Source: Pirellulaceae bacterium (GTDB lineage Bacteria > Planctomycetota > Planctomycetia > Pirellulales > Pirellulaceae). Taken from it: DNA of 64,000 nt. The DNA lies in NCBI GenBank assembly GCA_019636385.1, contig JAHBXT010000004.1, positions 248,001 through 312,000 on the forward strand. The letters are read 5' to 3'. The translations under genes and the position numbers were made by a program. The notes beneath the pieces were generated by a model that worked only from the letters and a program-made list of their open reading frames with translations, was not told the DNA's origin and ran no database searches. Below, one piece after another: positions 1-9,693 of this stretch (within the stretch, counting starts at the first letter, position 1; each line of letters starts with the position of its first letter).

Positions 1-1347
1 GACGAACATGCCGAGGGGGTCCATCTATCCGAGTTCTTGATTGAAATGGACCCGGTGTCGGAACTCTCGCGCGACCAGCAGTTGCAGGCGATTCGACAGG
101 CCATGGATCAGATTCCCGGTATCGTGACGGCCACCGAGCAACCGATCGCTCATTTGATTTCTCACATGCTGTCAGGTGTCAAAGCACAGGTAGGGGTCAA
201 ACTGTTTGGCGATGACCTGGATGTGCTGCGCAACAAAGCTGAGCAGATTAAGGTAGCAATGCAGGGCGTTTCGGGCGTTACCGACCTGTTGGTGGAACCA
301 CAAGTAATCGTTCCTCAGTTGCGCATCGAATTAGACCGGCACTTGCTATCGCAACACGGATTGAGCGTGGCCGAAGTCAATCGCTATATTCAGACCGCCA
401 TGAATGGATCGTTGGTTTCCGAAGTGCTGGATGGGATGCGGACCTTTGATTTGGTGGTTCGCCTGCAAGACAGTTATCGCGAGGACATCGCTGGACTGAG
501 ACGCTTGCCCGTGTATCTGCCAGATGGCGGAGTTATACCTCTATCGAGCGTTGCCAAAATCTACGAGTCAGGCGGCCCCAACACGATCAATCGTGACAAC
601 GTACGTCGCCGAATAGTCATTCAGTGCAACGTTAAAGATCGGGGAGTTGTTGACGTCGTCCAAGATATTCAACAAGCCATTGCACCAGTAGTAGCAAGTT
701 TACCAGCCGGCTATTATCCAACCTATGAAGGTCAGTTCCAAAGCCAGCAGTCTGCCAGTCGTGCTATCAGCGTATTGTTTGTGATGGCCCTGATTGGCGT
801 GTTCTTGGTGCTCTACACCCTGTTTGGCACCGTCAATTTGTCGTTGCAAGTGATGGCTGCGCTGCCTATGGCGTTCATTGGCGCGGTCATAGCGCTGGTC
901 ATCACCGGCCAGACGATAACCATCGCTGCCATGGTGGGGTTCATCTCGTTGGCCGGAATCGCTTCCCGTAACGGAGTACTACTGCTGCAGCACTACTTGC
1001 ACTTGGTTCAGCATGAGGGCGAACAGTTCACCAAGTCGATGATCGTGCGTGCAGGTCTGGAGCGCTTAGCGCCGGTGTTGATGACAGCCCTGACGGCTGG
1101 CATCGCGCTGGTGCCGCTGGTGATGGCGGCCGGTCAGCCGGGTAAGGAGATTCTTTATCCGGTGGCCACAGTCATTGTGGGTGGCGTCATTAGCTCGACA
1201 TTATTGGATTTCTTCGTGCACCCCGCACTATTTTGGCTGTTCGGTATTCGTGCCGCCCAGCGTGTCTTGCAGAAATCGCTACAGCCAATCGTACTGGATG
1301 ATCTGCCGGCAACAGCCACCGAACCAGCCGGTAAGCTCAGTCACTGA
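1..1347 (+). CDS. CzcA/CusA-type heavy-metal RND efflux transporter, C-terminal part
   Basis: The reading frame is open from the first base, so the gene starts outside the window and only about 448 C-terminal residues are present; full family members are about 1,020-1,050 residues. These proteins are inner-membrane proton/metal antiporters of the HME-RND family, working with a periplasmic adaptor and an outer-membrane channel. The visible part holds the second periplasmic porter region (a KLFGDDLDVL stretch, then ELDR and a GLSVAEVN stretch). After it comes the C-terminal membrane block with several hydrophobic helices and the conserved GIASRNGVLL and LDFFVHPALFWLFG segments typical of CzcA/CusA. 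A His-rich lipoprotein follows 176 bases downstream, which fits a metal-handling locus. The exact metal (Cu/Ag or Co/Zn/Cd) cannot be told, because the diagnostic membrane residues lie in the missing half. Confidence 0.93.
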   Translation, partial: DEHAEGVHLSEFLIEMDPVSELSRDQQLQAIRQAMDQIPGIVTATEQPIAHLISHMLSGVKAQVGVKLFGDDLDVLRNKAEQIKVAMQGVSGVTDLLVEPQVIVPQLRIELDRHLLSQHGLSVAEVNRYIQTAMNGSLVSEVLDGMRTFDLVVRLQDSYREDIAGLRRLPVYLPDGGVIPLSSVAKIYESGGPNTINRDNVRRRIVIQCNVKDRGVVDVVQDIQQAIAPVVASLPAGYYPTYEGQFQSQQSASRAISVLFVMALIGVFLVLYTLFGTVNLSLQVMAALPMAFIGAVIALVITGQTITIAAMVGFISLAGIASRNGVLLLQHYLHLVQHEGEQFTKSMIVRAGLERLAPVLMTALTAGIALVPLVMAAGQPGKEILYPVATVIVGGVISSTLLDFFVHPALFWLFGIRAAQRVLQKSLQPIVLDDLPATATEPAGKLSH

Positions 1348-1523
1348 TGCGCAACTGCTCACACGAAGCTCTACTGATTCTAGTAGCAGGCCCTCGCCAG
1401 TCGAATTTACTGCAAGTGAACCACAATGGCTGCATTCAGAATTTTTTTGGGTATCACAAAACGGGTGCCGATAGCTTGCTCGACTCACTCCACACCAACT
1501 AAATCTGACAAAGGGTCTTTCTA

Positions 1524-2039
1524 ATGAAGATTATGGCAATTGTTATGATTCTACTTACCCTGACTGCAGTTCTCGGCTGCAATTCGGCTACTGTCAGTAG
1601 CTCTGACGTTAGCTTGCAGACTTCCTCAAGCTCAGGGGGGCATACTCATGACCACCCCAGCCACGGACCTCATCATGGCGATTTGATTGAGTTGGGCAAT
1701 GAAGAATTTCACGCCGAGTTAGTTCACGACGATCACACTGTCACGATCTATATCCTGGATGGCACGGCCAAAAATAGTGTGGCTATCGACGCACCGGAGG
1801 TCGTCATCAACTTGACGCTCAACGGTCAACCTGCACAATTCAAGTTAGCTGCCAATCCTGACAGCGCCGACCCCGAGGGCAAATCATCGCGATTTGTCAT
1901 CGCCAGCACGGACTTGATCGGCAGCCTGGAGCGCAGTTTTGCGCGTCCTAAGCTGGCGGTCATCATCAATGGCACAGCCTATCGCGGCGACATCAAACAC
2001 CATCACGACCATGGCCACGAACATGCTCACCCACACTAG
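1524..2039 (+). CDS. His-rich putative metal-binding lipoprotein
   Basis: A 171-residue protein with an N-terminal hydrophobic segment and a lipobox (V-L-G-C, Cys19), so it is probably exported and lipidated. Two histidine clusters flank a beta-rich core: HTHDHPSHGPHHGD just after the lipobox, and HHHDHGHEHAHPH at the extreme C-terminus. The clusters suggest divalent metal binding or buffering in the periplasm. No named domain is recognised in the core. It follows the RND pump gene in the same direction, and its last bases overlap the start of the next gene, so the three may be co-transcribed. Function beyond metal binding is inference. Confidence 0.75.
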   Translation: MKIMAIVMILLTLTAVLGCNSATVSSSDVSLQTSSSSGGHTHDHPSHGPHHGDLIELGNEEFHAELVHDDHTVTIYILDGTAKNSVAIDAPEVVINLTLNGQPAQFKLAANPDSADPEGKSSRFVIASTDLIGSLERSFARPKLAVIINGTAYRGDIKHHHDHGHEHAHPH

Positions 2040-3168
2040 CAACCTGAGTTTTCATGCCCGTCCCCAAGCTCCTGCAGGGGGCGCAAGGCGTAATGCAATT
2101 TGGCAACGGGCCATCTGGCTGGCGAAGTTCTCGCTAGCCATGCTGCCGTGGCTAGCGGCTTCGGTATCAGCGCAAGATGCCGCCACCAAGCAGCAGGCTG
2201 CCGATCCGCAGGCCCGGCCGGTAGCTCGCGCCAACACCTTCTTGGCCACGCTATCGAGCGACGAGCGCGCCAAGGCGCTACTGCCCATTGAATCGGAGTT
2301 ACGCGTCCAATGGCATTTCATTCCGATGGCCACGCGCAAGGGCTTGCCGCTGATGGAGATGAACCCGGTCCAGCGCGAAGCGGCGATGAATTTGCTTAAG
2401 TCGTGCGTCAGCCCCGCCGGGTACGCCAAAGCGAAGCAGATCATGGAATTGGAGAAGGTGCTGAAATCTCTGGAGGGCGAAGGTGGGCCAATGGAACGCA
2501 ATCCGGTCAAGTACTACTTCACCGTATTTGGCACTCCGCAAGCCAACCAACGCTGGGGGTTGAGCGTCGAGGGACATCACCTGTCACTGAATTTTGTGTT
2601 TCAAGGCAATCGCATTATTGACTCGACACCACAGTTTTTTGCGGCCAACCCGGCGCAATTGAAAACCGATTTTGGTGACCTCAAGCAAGGGCTGGAGGTG
2701 TTGCGACCCGAAGAACAGTTGGCCTTTGAACTGCTGCGCAGCTTGACCGCTACACAACGTGGCCGAGCTATTTTACCGGGCGCGACGCCTAGCGAGATAT
2801 ATTCGGCTGGCACTCCGCAACCACCGGCAACTGAGCCTCAAGGCTTGCCAGCAGCCGAGCTGGACCAAAGGCAACGCGAGCTTCTCAAGCAACTGCTGAC
2901 CACCTATACCTCGAAGATGAAACGTCGGGTGGCCGAGCAACGCTGGCAGTTGATCGAAGAGGCCGGCCTGGATCGAGTGCACTTTGGCTGGTCAGGTGGG
3001 GATCAATCGGGCAAAGGGCACTATTACGTAATTCATGGGCCGACTTTCTTCGTCGAGTTTATTAACGTCCAGCCTGATGCGGCGGGCAATCCAGCCAACC
3101 ATATTCACTGCGTATGGCGCGATGCAACGGGCGATTTTGATCTGCCCCTGACTCGTCAGGCCAACTGA
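2023..3168 (+). CDS. DUF3500-family exported protein
   Basis: The protein matches the DUF3500 family in the YYFTVFGTP, WGLSVEGHHLSLNF and FFAANPA segments and the C-terminal HIHCVWRD segment. The biochemical role of this family is not established. The open frame extends to 1939, but the ATG at 2023 (or 2011) puts a hydrophobic signal-like segment (FSLAMLPWLAASVSAQ) near the N-terminus and leaves a 17-base overlap with the lipoprotein gene, suggesting translational coupling. At about 381 residues it is of normal family length. The many His residues in the C-terminal half and the link to metal-efflux genes may be meaningful, but that is inference. Confidence 0.8.
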   Translation: MLTHTSNLSFHARPQAPAGGARRNAIWQRAIWLAKFSLAMLPWLAASVSAQDAATKQQAADPQARPVARANTFLATLSSDERAKALLPIESELRVQWHFIPMATRKGLPLMEMNPVQREAAMNLLKSCVSPAGYAKAKQIMELEKVLKSLEGEGGPMERNPVKYYFTVFGTPQANQRWGLSVEGHHLSLNFVFQGNRIIDSTPQFFAANPAQLKTDFGDLKQGLEVLRPEEQLAFELLRSLTATQRGRAILPGATPSEIYSAGTPQPPATEPQGLPAAELDQRQRELLKQLLTTYTSKMKRRVAEQRWQLIEEAGLDRVHFGWSGGDQSGKGHYYVIHGPTFFVEFINVQPDAAGNPANHIHCVWRDATGDFDLPLTRQAN

Positions 3169-3551
3169 ATCTGCTAGCCAACTGCCGATCTTCACTAGCT
3201 GGAAAGTTCCAGGCCCCTGGAGCCGTCGTGCGCTAGCGAGCGGTTTGCTGGCAGTAAACTTCGTCGACGCAACGCAGGAATTGCCGAATTTCTGGTAGCG
3301 GTAGGGTTCTCTTGTCAGCCGAAAGCCGGATAATTGTGGCTCTAACAGCCATGCTGGGTCAGCACTGGAGCGAGCTAACCCCATTCAAGTTAGAACGCTA
3401 GTAACCGATTATTTTTGGGCTAAGTTACCTGAAATTCCACAGCCCCGTGCGTCCCACCCTACAAACCTGTTAACGATCATCTAATCCTTAAGGAATATCC
3501 CGAGACTGGTCACTGGCTAGGCTCGATTCTGAACAAATTGGAGTACCGCAC
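3169..3551. other. Intergenic region upstream of thiC
   Basis: About 380 bases without a convincing gene. The CGCTAGCG palindrome near 3230 sits in a GC-rich patch. No TPP-riboswitch consensus was found, although thiC genes often carry one. A promoter for thiC is expected here but no clear -35/-10 pair was recognised. Confidence 0.5.
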
Positions 3552-4886
3552 ATGACAACTCAATTGCTACGTGCCCGCCAGGGAGAGATTACGCCGGAAA
3601 TGGAATTTGTTGCTCAGCGCGAGCAGTTGCCGGCCGAACAAATCCGGAACGAAGTGGCTGCGGGCCGGATGGTCATTCCCGCCAACAAAGTTCACTTGGC
3701 TGGGCGCTTGGAGCCGATGTGCATTGGCATCGCCGCCAAATGCAAGATCAACGCCAATATTGGCAACAGCGCCGTGACCAGCAATGCCGGCGAGGAGCTG
3801 AGCAAACTGCACACGGCCGTACACCATGGTGCCGATACCGTGATGGACTTATCGACCGGCAAGGACATCGACAACATTCGCAAGCGAATCATCGAAGCTT
3901 CACCAGTGCCCATTGGAACTGTGCCTATTTATCAAATGCTGGAACAACTGGGCGGCCACATTGAAGACATGCGGGCCCAACACTTTCTGGACATGGTCGA
4001 ACATCAAGCCCAGCAAGGCGTGGACTACATGACCGTACACTGCGGCGTCAAGCTTGAGCACTTGCATTTGACAACCAAGCGTGTCACCGGGATCGTCAGT
4101 CGAGGCGGATCATTGATCGCCAAGTGGATGGTGGCACATCGCAAGCAGAATCCGCTGTACGAAGCTTTTGATGAATTGTGTGACATCATGCGACAGTACG
4201 ACGTGACTTGGTCGTTGGGTGATGGCTTGCGCCCAGGCTCGATTGCTGACGCCTCAGATGCAGCTCAATTTGCTGAACTGGATGTGCTGGGCGAGTTGAC
4301 TCGACGTGGCCAGCAGAACGGAACACAGGTGATGGTGGAAGGCCCCGGTCACATCCCCATGCACCAAATCCAGATGAATATCGAGCGTCAGATCGAAGTT
4401 TGTGATGGCGCGCCGTTTTATGTCTTGGGGCCACTGGTCACTGACATCGCTCCTGGTTACGACCATATTACCAGTGCTATCGGGGCGGCCATGGCCGGCT
4501 GGCACGGAGCGGCCATGTTGTGCTACGTTACACCCAAGGAGCACTTGGGGCTGCCGAACGAAGAAGACGTCAAGCAGGGTGTGATCGCCTACAAAATCGC
4601 AGCCCACTCCGCAGACGTGGCCCGTGGGCGCCCAGGTGCTCAAGACCGCGATGACGCGCTATCCAAGGCCCGATTTGAATTTGATTGGAAAGAGCAGTTT
4701 CGATTGTCACTGGATCCTGAAACGGCGCAGCGTTATCATGACGAAACGCTACCGCAGGACACCTTCAAGAGTGCCCACTTCTGCAGCATGTGCGGTCCTA
4801 AGTATTGCTCGATGAAAATCACCGAAGAAATTCGCCAGATGGCCGAACACGGGGAATTGGTGGAAATCGCCGCACCGAAGAGTTAG
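3552..4886 (+). CDS. thiC: Phosphomethylpyrimidine synthase ThiC
   Basis: ThiC is the radical-SAM enzyme that rearranges 5-aminoimidazole ribotide to the hydroxymethylpyrimidine phosphate of thiamine. The 444-residue protein is the short form without the extra N-terminal domain of the roughly 630-residue enterobacterial type. Seen directly: the KINANIGNS segment, VMDLSTG, the VEGPGHIP segment, and the C-terminal iron-sulfur cluster motif with Cys411, Cys414 and Cys419 (CSMCGPKYC). It stands alone, with no other thiamine gene nearby. The ATG at 3552 follows a weak TTGGAG about 10 bases upstream. Confidence 0.98.
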   Translation: MTTQLLRARQGEITPEMEFVAQREQLPAEQIRNEVAAGRMVIPANKVHLAGRLEPMCIGIAAKCKINANIGNSAVTSNAGEELSKLHTAVHHGADTVMDLSTGKDIDNIRKRIIEASPVPIGTVPIYQMLEQLGGHIEDMRAQHFLDMVEHQAQQGVDYMTVHCGVKLEHLHLTTKRVTGIVSRGGSLIAKWMVAHRKQNPLYEAFDELCDIMRQYDVTWSLGDGLRPGSIADASDAAQFAELDVLGELTRRGQQNGTQVMVEGPGHIPMHQIQMNIERQIEVCDGAPFYVLGPLVTDIAPGYDHITSAIGAAMAGWHGAAMLCYVTPKEHLGLPNEEDVKQGVIAYKIAAHSADVARGRPGAQDRDDALSKARFEFDWKEQFRLSLDPETAQRYHDETLPQDTFKSAHFCSMCGPKYCSMKITEEIRQMAEHGELVEIAAPKS

Positions 4887-5105
4887 CCGATCGTCTGGCA
4901 TTGATGGCCTGGATAATGAAGGGGGGATATGTGCTAGGCGTCGTTGATGGGGCATCTGTGGTCAAGCTGCTGAAATAAGTGATCGCCTTCAGGGCAGTTT
5001 TATTGACAATCTGCCACATTCGCACGACATGGACCGTGGCGGCTCCAGCAGCCTTTGCCAATAGCATGTACCTGGAATATCAGTTATCCACGAGGAACTT
5101 CAATC

Positions 5106-6626
5106 ATGTACCGCCGTCGCTTCCTGAATGCTCTTTCCGCTTGCGCTGTATCGGCCACCGTCTCACCGTCTGTGTTTTCGCAATCGAAGATCCAGCCAGC
5201 CGAACTTGCCAGTTATGACGCGACGGCTTTAGCAGAATTGGTCAGTCAAAAACAAATAACGCCCCTCGAATTGGTCGACGATGTGTTACGGCGCATCGAC
5301 CAGGTCAATCCTCAGCTCAATGCTGTGCTGCCAGAACTGTTTGATACTTCACTGGCCAGGGCTCGTGCTCAAGAGCCATTGGGGTCAAGTGCTTTGAGTG
5401 GCGTGCCGCTTCTGATCAAGAACATCGTGCAGTACAAGGATGCGAACATCGACTTTGGCTCGCGATTGAACAAACTGTCCAATGCCAAGAACGGGCGGCC
5501 ATTTAAAACAAATTCGCCATTCATGAATGCAGTTGAAAAAGCTGGCATGATCGTGACTGGCGTGACGAATGCATCAGAACTCGGCTTGATCGATAACACC
5601 GAATCATTAGCGTGGGGCGCGGCCCACAATCCGTGGAATCCGGCTTACACGACGGGCGGTTCGAGCGGAGGCTCTGCTGCGGCCGTCGCGGCGGGCATTG
5701 TGCCATTGGCGCACGCCAGTGACGGTGGTGGTTCAATTCGTATTCCTGCCTCGCAGTGTGGCGTTTTCGGCATGAAGCTCACTCGACGCCGGGAATTGAC
5801 ATCATTTACTGAGGGCGGATTTGCTCTGGATTTGATGGGGATCTATGCTGAGTTCTGCGTAAGCCGTACGGTACGAGATTCGGCCGCATTTTTGAATCTG
5901 GTCGAACGTAAAGACGACGCAGCGGTTGGCATGGTCCGTGGCCCATCGGACAAGCGACTCAAGATCGCCTTAGTCCTAGAGGGCTCTAATGGCATGATGC
6001 CCAGCCCCGAAGTGGAACAAGCTATTCGTGCGACCGCCAAACTGTGCGAGTCGCTGAAACACGACGTCGAAGAAATCAAGCTATCGATCAACACCGAGGC
6101 GCTGACCGATGCATTCACTGGCTATTGGGCGGCGGCTACCTTGAGTCTGGATGCTGATATCAAAAAGCTGTTGGGCGAAAACGTAGCGCGGACGGAGGTT
6201 TTGGAACCATGGACAATTGGTCTGATGGAAATCGGTCGCCAACGCGGCCTGGTAAAGATAATGACGGATGTAAAGAAAGCTTTCGACGAGGCCGCGGCGC
6301 TGTGCGAAACGTTCTTCCAAAGCTACGATGTAATCCTCTCGCCTGTGCTGCGCCACCCACCGTACCAGCTCGGTACGAACGCGCCTACACTGCCATTTGA
6401 CCAACTGATGCAGCAGACGTTGGATCGTGTCGCGTACACACCGTTGAACAATGCGTGCGGCACGCCTGGAATGTCAGTGCCTTTAGGATGGACTAAGGAA
6501 GGCCTGCCAATCGGTAGCCATTTTTCAGCCTGGCGTGGCGGCGATGCGATGCTCTTGGCGCTGGCCTACGAGCTGGAGGCAGCACGTCCCTGGAAAGATC
6601 GAAGGCCAATGATATCTGTTATCTGA
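5106..6626 (+). CDS. Exported amidase (amidase-signature family)
   Basis: A serine amidohydrolase of the amidase-signature family, cleaving an unidentified amide. The signature TGGSSGGSAAAVAAG and the DGGGSIRIP segment supply the Ser-Ser pair, and LLIKN supplies the catalytic Lys of the Ser-cisSer-Lys triad. The start was set at the ATG at 5106 because of a good upstream GAGGAA, giving 506 residues beginning with a Tat-like signal (YRRRFLNALSAC, then a hydrophobic stretch and A-rich region). Export as a folded protein is therefore likely. It is not GatA: the true gatA is at 32.5 kb, and GatA is cytoplasmic. Confidence 0.88.
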   Translation: MYRRRFLNALSACAVSATVSPSVFSQSKIQPAELASYDATALAELVSQKQITPLELVDDVLRRIDQVNPQLNAVLPELFDTSLARARAQEPLGSSALSGVPLLIKNIVQYKDANIDFGSRLNKLSNAKNGRPFKTNSPFMNAVEKAGMIVTGVTNASELGLIDNTESLAWGAAHNPWNPAYTTGGSSGGSAAAVAAGIVPLAHASDGGGSIRIPASQCGVFGMKLTRRRELTSFTEGGFALDLMGIYAEFCVSRTVRDSAAFLNLVERKDDAAVGMVRGPSDKRLKIALVLEGSNGMMPSPEVEQAIRATAKLCESLKHDVEEIKLSINTEALTDAFTGYWAAATLSLDADIKKLLGENVARTEVLEPWTIGLMEIGRQRGLVKIMTDVKKAFDEAAALCETFFQSYDVILSPVLRHPPYQLGTNAPTLPFDQLMQQTLDRVAYTPLNNACGTPGMSVPLGWTKEGLPIGSHFSAWRGGDAMLLALAYELEAARPWKDRRPMISVI

Positions 6627-6966
6627 TCAGGGGCAAAACCAACCGACGAATCATTTGCCGAATGCCCTGGTTCACCGCGAACAATCGTCAATGAAGTCAA
6701 CGAAAGGTGAACCACTACCGTGGATCATGTGATGCCAGCCACGCTCTATTGATGCGATAGGATGGAGCACCCTGAAGACTTTTCCAATCACCAGCCCCGT
6801 GGGATTCGACGTAGTCCATTTCCTACGGCCAGCGCGCAATGCTAGGTGGTCTAGGTAGCCTAGCGCGATATTGATTTCTTTGGTAGACCATAGGCATGCG
6901 CGACGTGATTCTTCCTGCGAAGGCCGTGGAAGCTGTGTCGCTGCTTGGTCTACGGGAGAGCCGATC
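6627..6966. other. Intergenic region before the decayed IS
   Basis: About 340 bases with no credible gene. The inverted pair GGTTCACC (near 6670) and GGTGAACC (near 6705) could form a weak stem with a loop of about 30 bases. No terminal inverted repeat of the following IS remnant could be identified by eye. Confidence 0.4.
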
Positions 6967-8116
6967 ATGTCCACTGCAAAAGCAGTTCGAGTCGAACTGG
7001 TCAGTCACTACTTCGAGAGCTTGTCCGATCCGAGAAACACCAAGAACCGCAAACACAAATTGACTGATCTGATCGTGATCTGCATTTCGCGCGATTATCC
7101 GGTGCCAAAGGTCCGACAGGCACCCGGTTCACAAGGGCAAGCGAGACTTTCTGGAAAAACTTCTTGAGCTTCCCGGTGGCCTCGCCATCGCGAGATTGTA
7201 TTCGCAGGTGCCATCGCGTTGAGCCTGAAGCGTTTCAGAAAATGCTTCATGCACTGGCTGGCCTCGCACATGGAGCAAAAACAGGAAGATGGTCAGCCCG
7301 GCTAATCGCCACCCGATGGCAAGACCTGTCGCGGTTCACACGATCGCTCGCAAGGACTGGGGCCGCTGCACATTGTGAGCTGCATGGGCCAGTGAACAAG
7401 GCATGGCACTTGGACAGATTGCACGCAGGAGAAATCTAATGAAATCAGAGCGATTCTAGAGCTACTGAGCAGATCGACTTGAAGAACTCTGATCGTCACG
7501 ATCGACGCCATGGGGATGTCAAAAGCAGATCGTAAGCCTGCAGATCGACAAGCGACAGGGAACCTACGTGAAGTGTCAAAGCCAATCAGCTGAACCTATT
7601 TGAAACGGGTAGAAGAATTGGTCTTTGATGTACTGGAGGGAGTACGGGAAGACCTGTACTGCCGCAGCCTCCAAACCACCGATCAGTCACACGGGCGGAT
7701 TGATGAACGCAGCTACGCAATGATCAAGCTGAAGCAAGATTCGCCAATCAAGAAAGCCTGGCCCTCGGTTAAAGCCATCAGCTATGCGGTTCGCGTCAGT
7801 ACAGATGCCAACCAACAAGAGACATTCCAGACACGCTACTTCATCCTCTGGCCGGTTGCTGACAGTATCTGCGGTTGCTGCTGCCGTGCGCGGTCACTGG
7901 TCGATCGAGTCGATGCACTGGACGTTGGACGTAACCTTTCGCGAGGACGCGCAGCAGACCAGTGAGCGGGCCTTAGTCAACAACCTCAGTTGGCTACGAC
8001 GCTTCGCTATCTCGCTGCTTAAACGCGGGCAGAAGAAGAACGAGAGCATCGTCGGTCGCATGGAATTGACAGCCTACAATACCGACATCCTTGAGCAAGT
8101 CCTTGGCGGACAATGA
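6967..8116 (+). pseudogene. Decayed ISAs1-family (H-repeat type) DDE transposase
   Basis: Fragments of one transposase lie in order across several frames. The N-terminus is VSHYFESLSDPRNTKNRKHK, as in the DDE_Tnp_1-associated region. A shifted piece encodes GAKGPTG, then FPVASPSRDCIRR. The first catalytic Asp region reads VTIDAMG near 7500. Next come HGRIDERSY near 7690, and in another frame the C-terminal HWSIESMHWTLDVTFRED block carrying the catalytic Glu, with NLSWLRRFAISLLKR. An intact member is a single frame of about 370-390 residues. At least three frame changes and in-frame stops here make the gene inactive. Confidence 0.88.
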
Positions 8117-8117
8117 C

Positions 8118-9107
8118 TTAATTACGCGCTGGCCGTGTGCCGGGAACCAGCGCTGCATGAACGCCCATGCCGATCCAGAACAAGGGAGATAACAGCAAAA
8201 CGAAATCGCCAATGCTCAAATACACGATCAGCATAAACATTATCCACGCGAATCCGGCGGCCCAATGCCCTTTGTACCAAAGCCCAACTGGACCAAACAA
8301 CACCCCAAGAACTGCCGCCAGCGAATCTGAGTGGCTAGTCTGAACAATCCATTCCCCACAATGCCCGCACTTTTGAGCATTGGGGGCAATTGAATTACCG
8401 CAATATTTGCAAGCCGTTTTACTCGATTCACTTACGTGCTTCGGCTGAACCGCTGCTGGAAACGTTTGGTTTTTAGCTTGAGGGAACCGCAATTTGCCGA
8501 GCCAAGTCGCTCTAACTATGAATGCACATAATGCGCTTGCAACAAAGAATGAGAACGGATACGTAAATGGATGAGTTTTTACAGGCCCACCCTTTCCTAA
8601 GCCATTCTCAATCGCTCCCTGAATGGTCTCAAGAAAAATGACGCTAAGCACAATGAACACTACAAAAAAGATCGGTGTCAAAATAACAATTGTAGTTCGT
8701 TCATTTCGAATCCGCGTCTCTTCGCTTGTTGTATGCTCCGCTAGAGTCGCAAGCTGAAGTGGCATAGCCGAAGGCGGTAATGGAGGTGGGGTAGTTGGTT
8801 CATTTTGACTATTCATAGATTCCAACTTCTCTCCGCAGTGTTTGCATTTAGACGCGGCTGATCGAATCAGTTCATCACAGTATGGACATCGCCTTAAATC
8901 CACTAGTTGTTCTGAGTCGGACAATTCTGGCAGGGCTTTCGCAGCAAAGACAAGGCCCTTCACATTCTTGATTGGCTGCCAACGTTGACTCTCGGCCGCG
9001 CGTATCTCCCAGTCGGAAGTCACAAGCCCGTCTGCAACCATCATTTTCAGAGCTTTTGAGTTAAGCGGCCCTTGTTCCAAGTCGCTGCATCGAACATACC
9101 ACTGCAT
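8118..9107 (-). CDS. GYF/zinc-ribbon membrane protein with TM2-like C-terminus
   Basis: About 329 residues from the ATG at 9107, chosen because a GYF_2-type domain (MQWYVRCSDLEQGPLNS, then a WQPI segment) begins exactly there; the frame stays open further upstream to 9260. Next come a zinc ribbon (CPYCDELI ... CKHCGEK), a proline-rich linker, hydrophobic segments, a second ribbon (CKYCGNSI ... CGHCGEW) and two C-terminal helices resembling a TM2-type hairpin. Proteins of this build are common in planctomycetes and are thought to be membrane-bound adaptors; the role is unknown. Codon and base use is more AT-rich than in neighbouring genes, and the gene sits directly beside an IS remnant, which hints at acquisition. 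Confidence 0.7.
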   Translation of the reverse strand: MQWYVRCSDLEQGPLNSKALKMMVADGLVTSDWEIRAAESQRWQPIKNVKGLVFAAKALPELSDSEQLVDLRRCPYCDELIRSAASKCKHCGEKLESMNSQNEPTTPPPLPPSAMPLQLATLAEHTTSEETRIRNERTTIVILTPIFFVVFIVLSVIFLETIQGAIENGLGKGGPVKTHPFTYPFSFFVASALCAFIVRATWLGKLRFPQAKNQTFPAAVQPKHVSESSKTACKYCGNSIAPNAQKCGHCGEWIVQTSHSDSLAAVLGVLFGPVGLWYKGHWAAGFAWIMFMLIVYLSIGDFVLLLSPLFWIGMGVHAALVPGTRPARN

Positions 9108-9325
9108 CGTAAACACTACCTCTTTGTTGGAACCAAATTCTAGGATTCTCGCTTTCCCATCTATTTGATCTAAGAATTTTTCAATAAGCAACCCCCGCCA
9201 AACCTTGCACTTGGTTCCAACGTCTGCCAAATTCCGAAAATCAAAGCCAATTCGCGCCAAGTCCAGACCGCGATTTAGTCTCTAAAGGTAAGTCAGCTTC
9301 ATCACCAATTTTGAAAGGGAATCTA

Positions 9326-9532
9326 ATGACCTCGACTGCAAGGACTATCGAAAAACTGATCACTACAAGCGACCTGTCTAGGGCTTTGGGCGTTTCACGA
9401 GAGACAGTCCGGCATTTGTCGATCCATGACCACCTGCCGCACGTTTTGATAGGTCGCCGACGACGATATCGGCTGGAGAGTGTCCGAAAGTGGTTGCTAG
9501 ATAGAGAGTCCGCGCAAGCTGACGCAAAGTAA
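9326..9532 (+). CDS. Small excisionase/MerR-type helix-turn-helix protein
   Basis: A 68-residue protein from the ATG at 9326, with GAAAGGGA 7 bases upstream. It is built around one HTH: LITTSDLSRALGVSRETVRH followed by a winged strand (HVLIGRRRRYRLESVRKWL), as in the excisionase-type family (HTH_17). Such proteins act as recombination directionality factors or small regulators. No integrase is present nearby, so the partner is unknown. The gene ends at a strong terminator hairpin. Confidence 0.75.
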   Translation: MTSTARTIEKLITTSDLSRALGVSRETVRHLSIHDHLPHVLIGRRRRYRLESVRKWLLDRESAQADAK

Positions 9533-9539
9533 AAAAGTT

Positions 9540-9567
9540 GAAGCCAAGAGTGGGTGCTCTTGGCTTC
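9540..9567 (+). terminator. Intrinsic terminator hairpin after the HTH gene
   Basis: A perfect 11-bp stem, GAAGCCAAGAG / CTCTTGGCTTC, with a 6-base loop, flanked by an A-run on the left (9528-9536) and TTTGGTTT on the right. It could work in both directions. It starts 8 bases after the stop codon of the small HTH gene. Confidence 0.8.
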
Positions 9568-9693
9568 TTTGGTTTCCCCGTGCATTGAATGAGCGGTGAT
9601 AGTTGGATGGTGCCACCCACCATCTGTGACAGACGGAGCCGGGATTGGCATAATATGGGGAGTGGGAAACGAGTGAAATGATGAGTGCAAACC

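Noticed and set aside
3400..3551. TPP riboswitch before thiC
   Set aside because: thiC leaders often contain one, but neither the CTGAGA core nor the downstream ACCTGATC-type element is present.
5106..6626. A second GatA
   Set aside because: It shares the amidase signature but has a Tat-like signal and no gatB/gatC partners; true gatCAB is at 32.1-35.6 kb.
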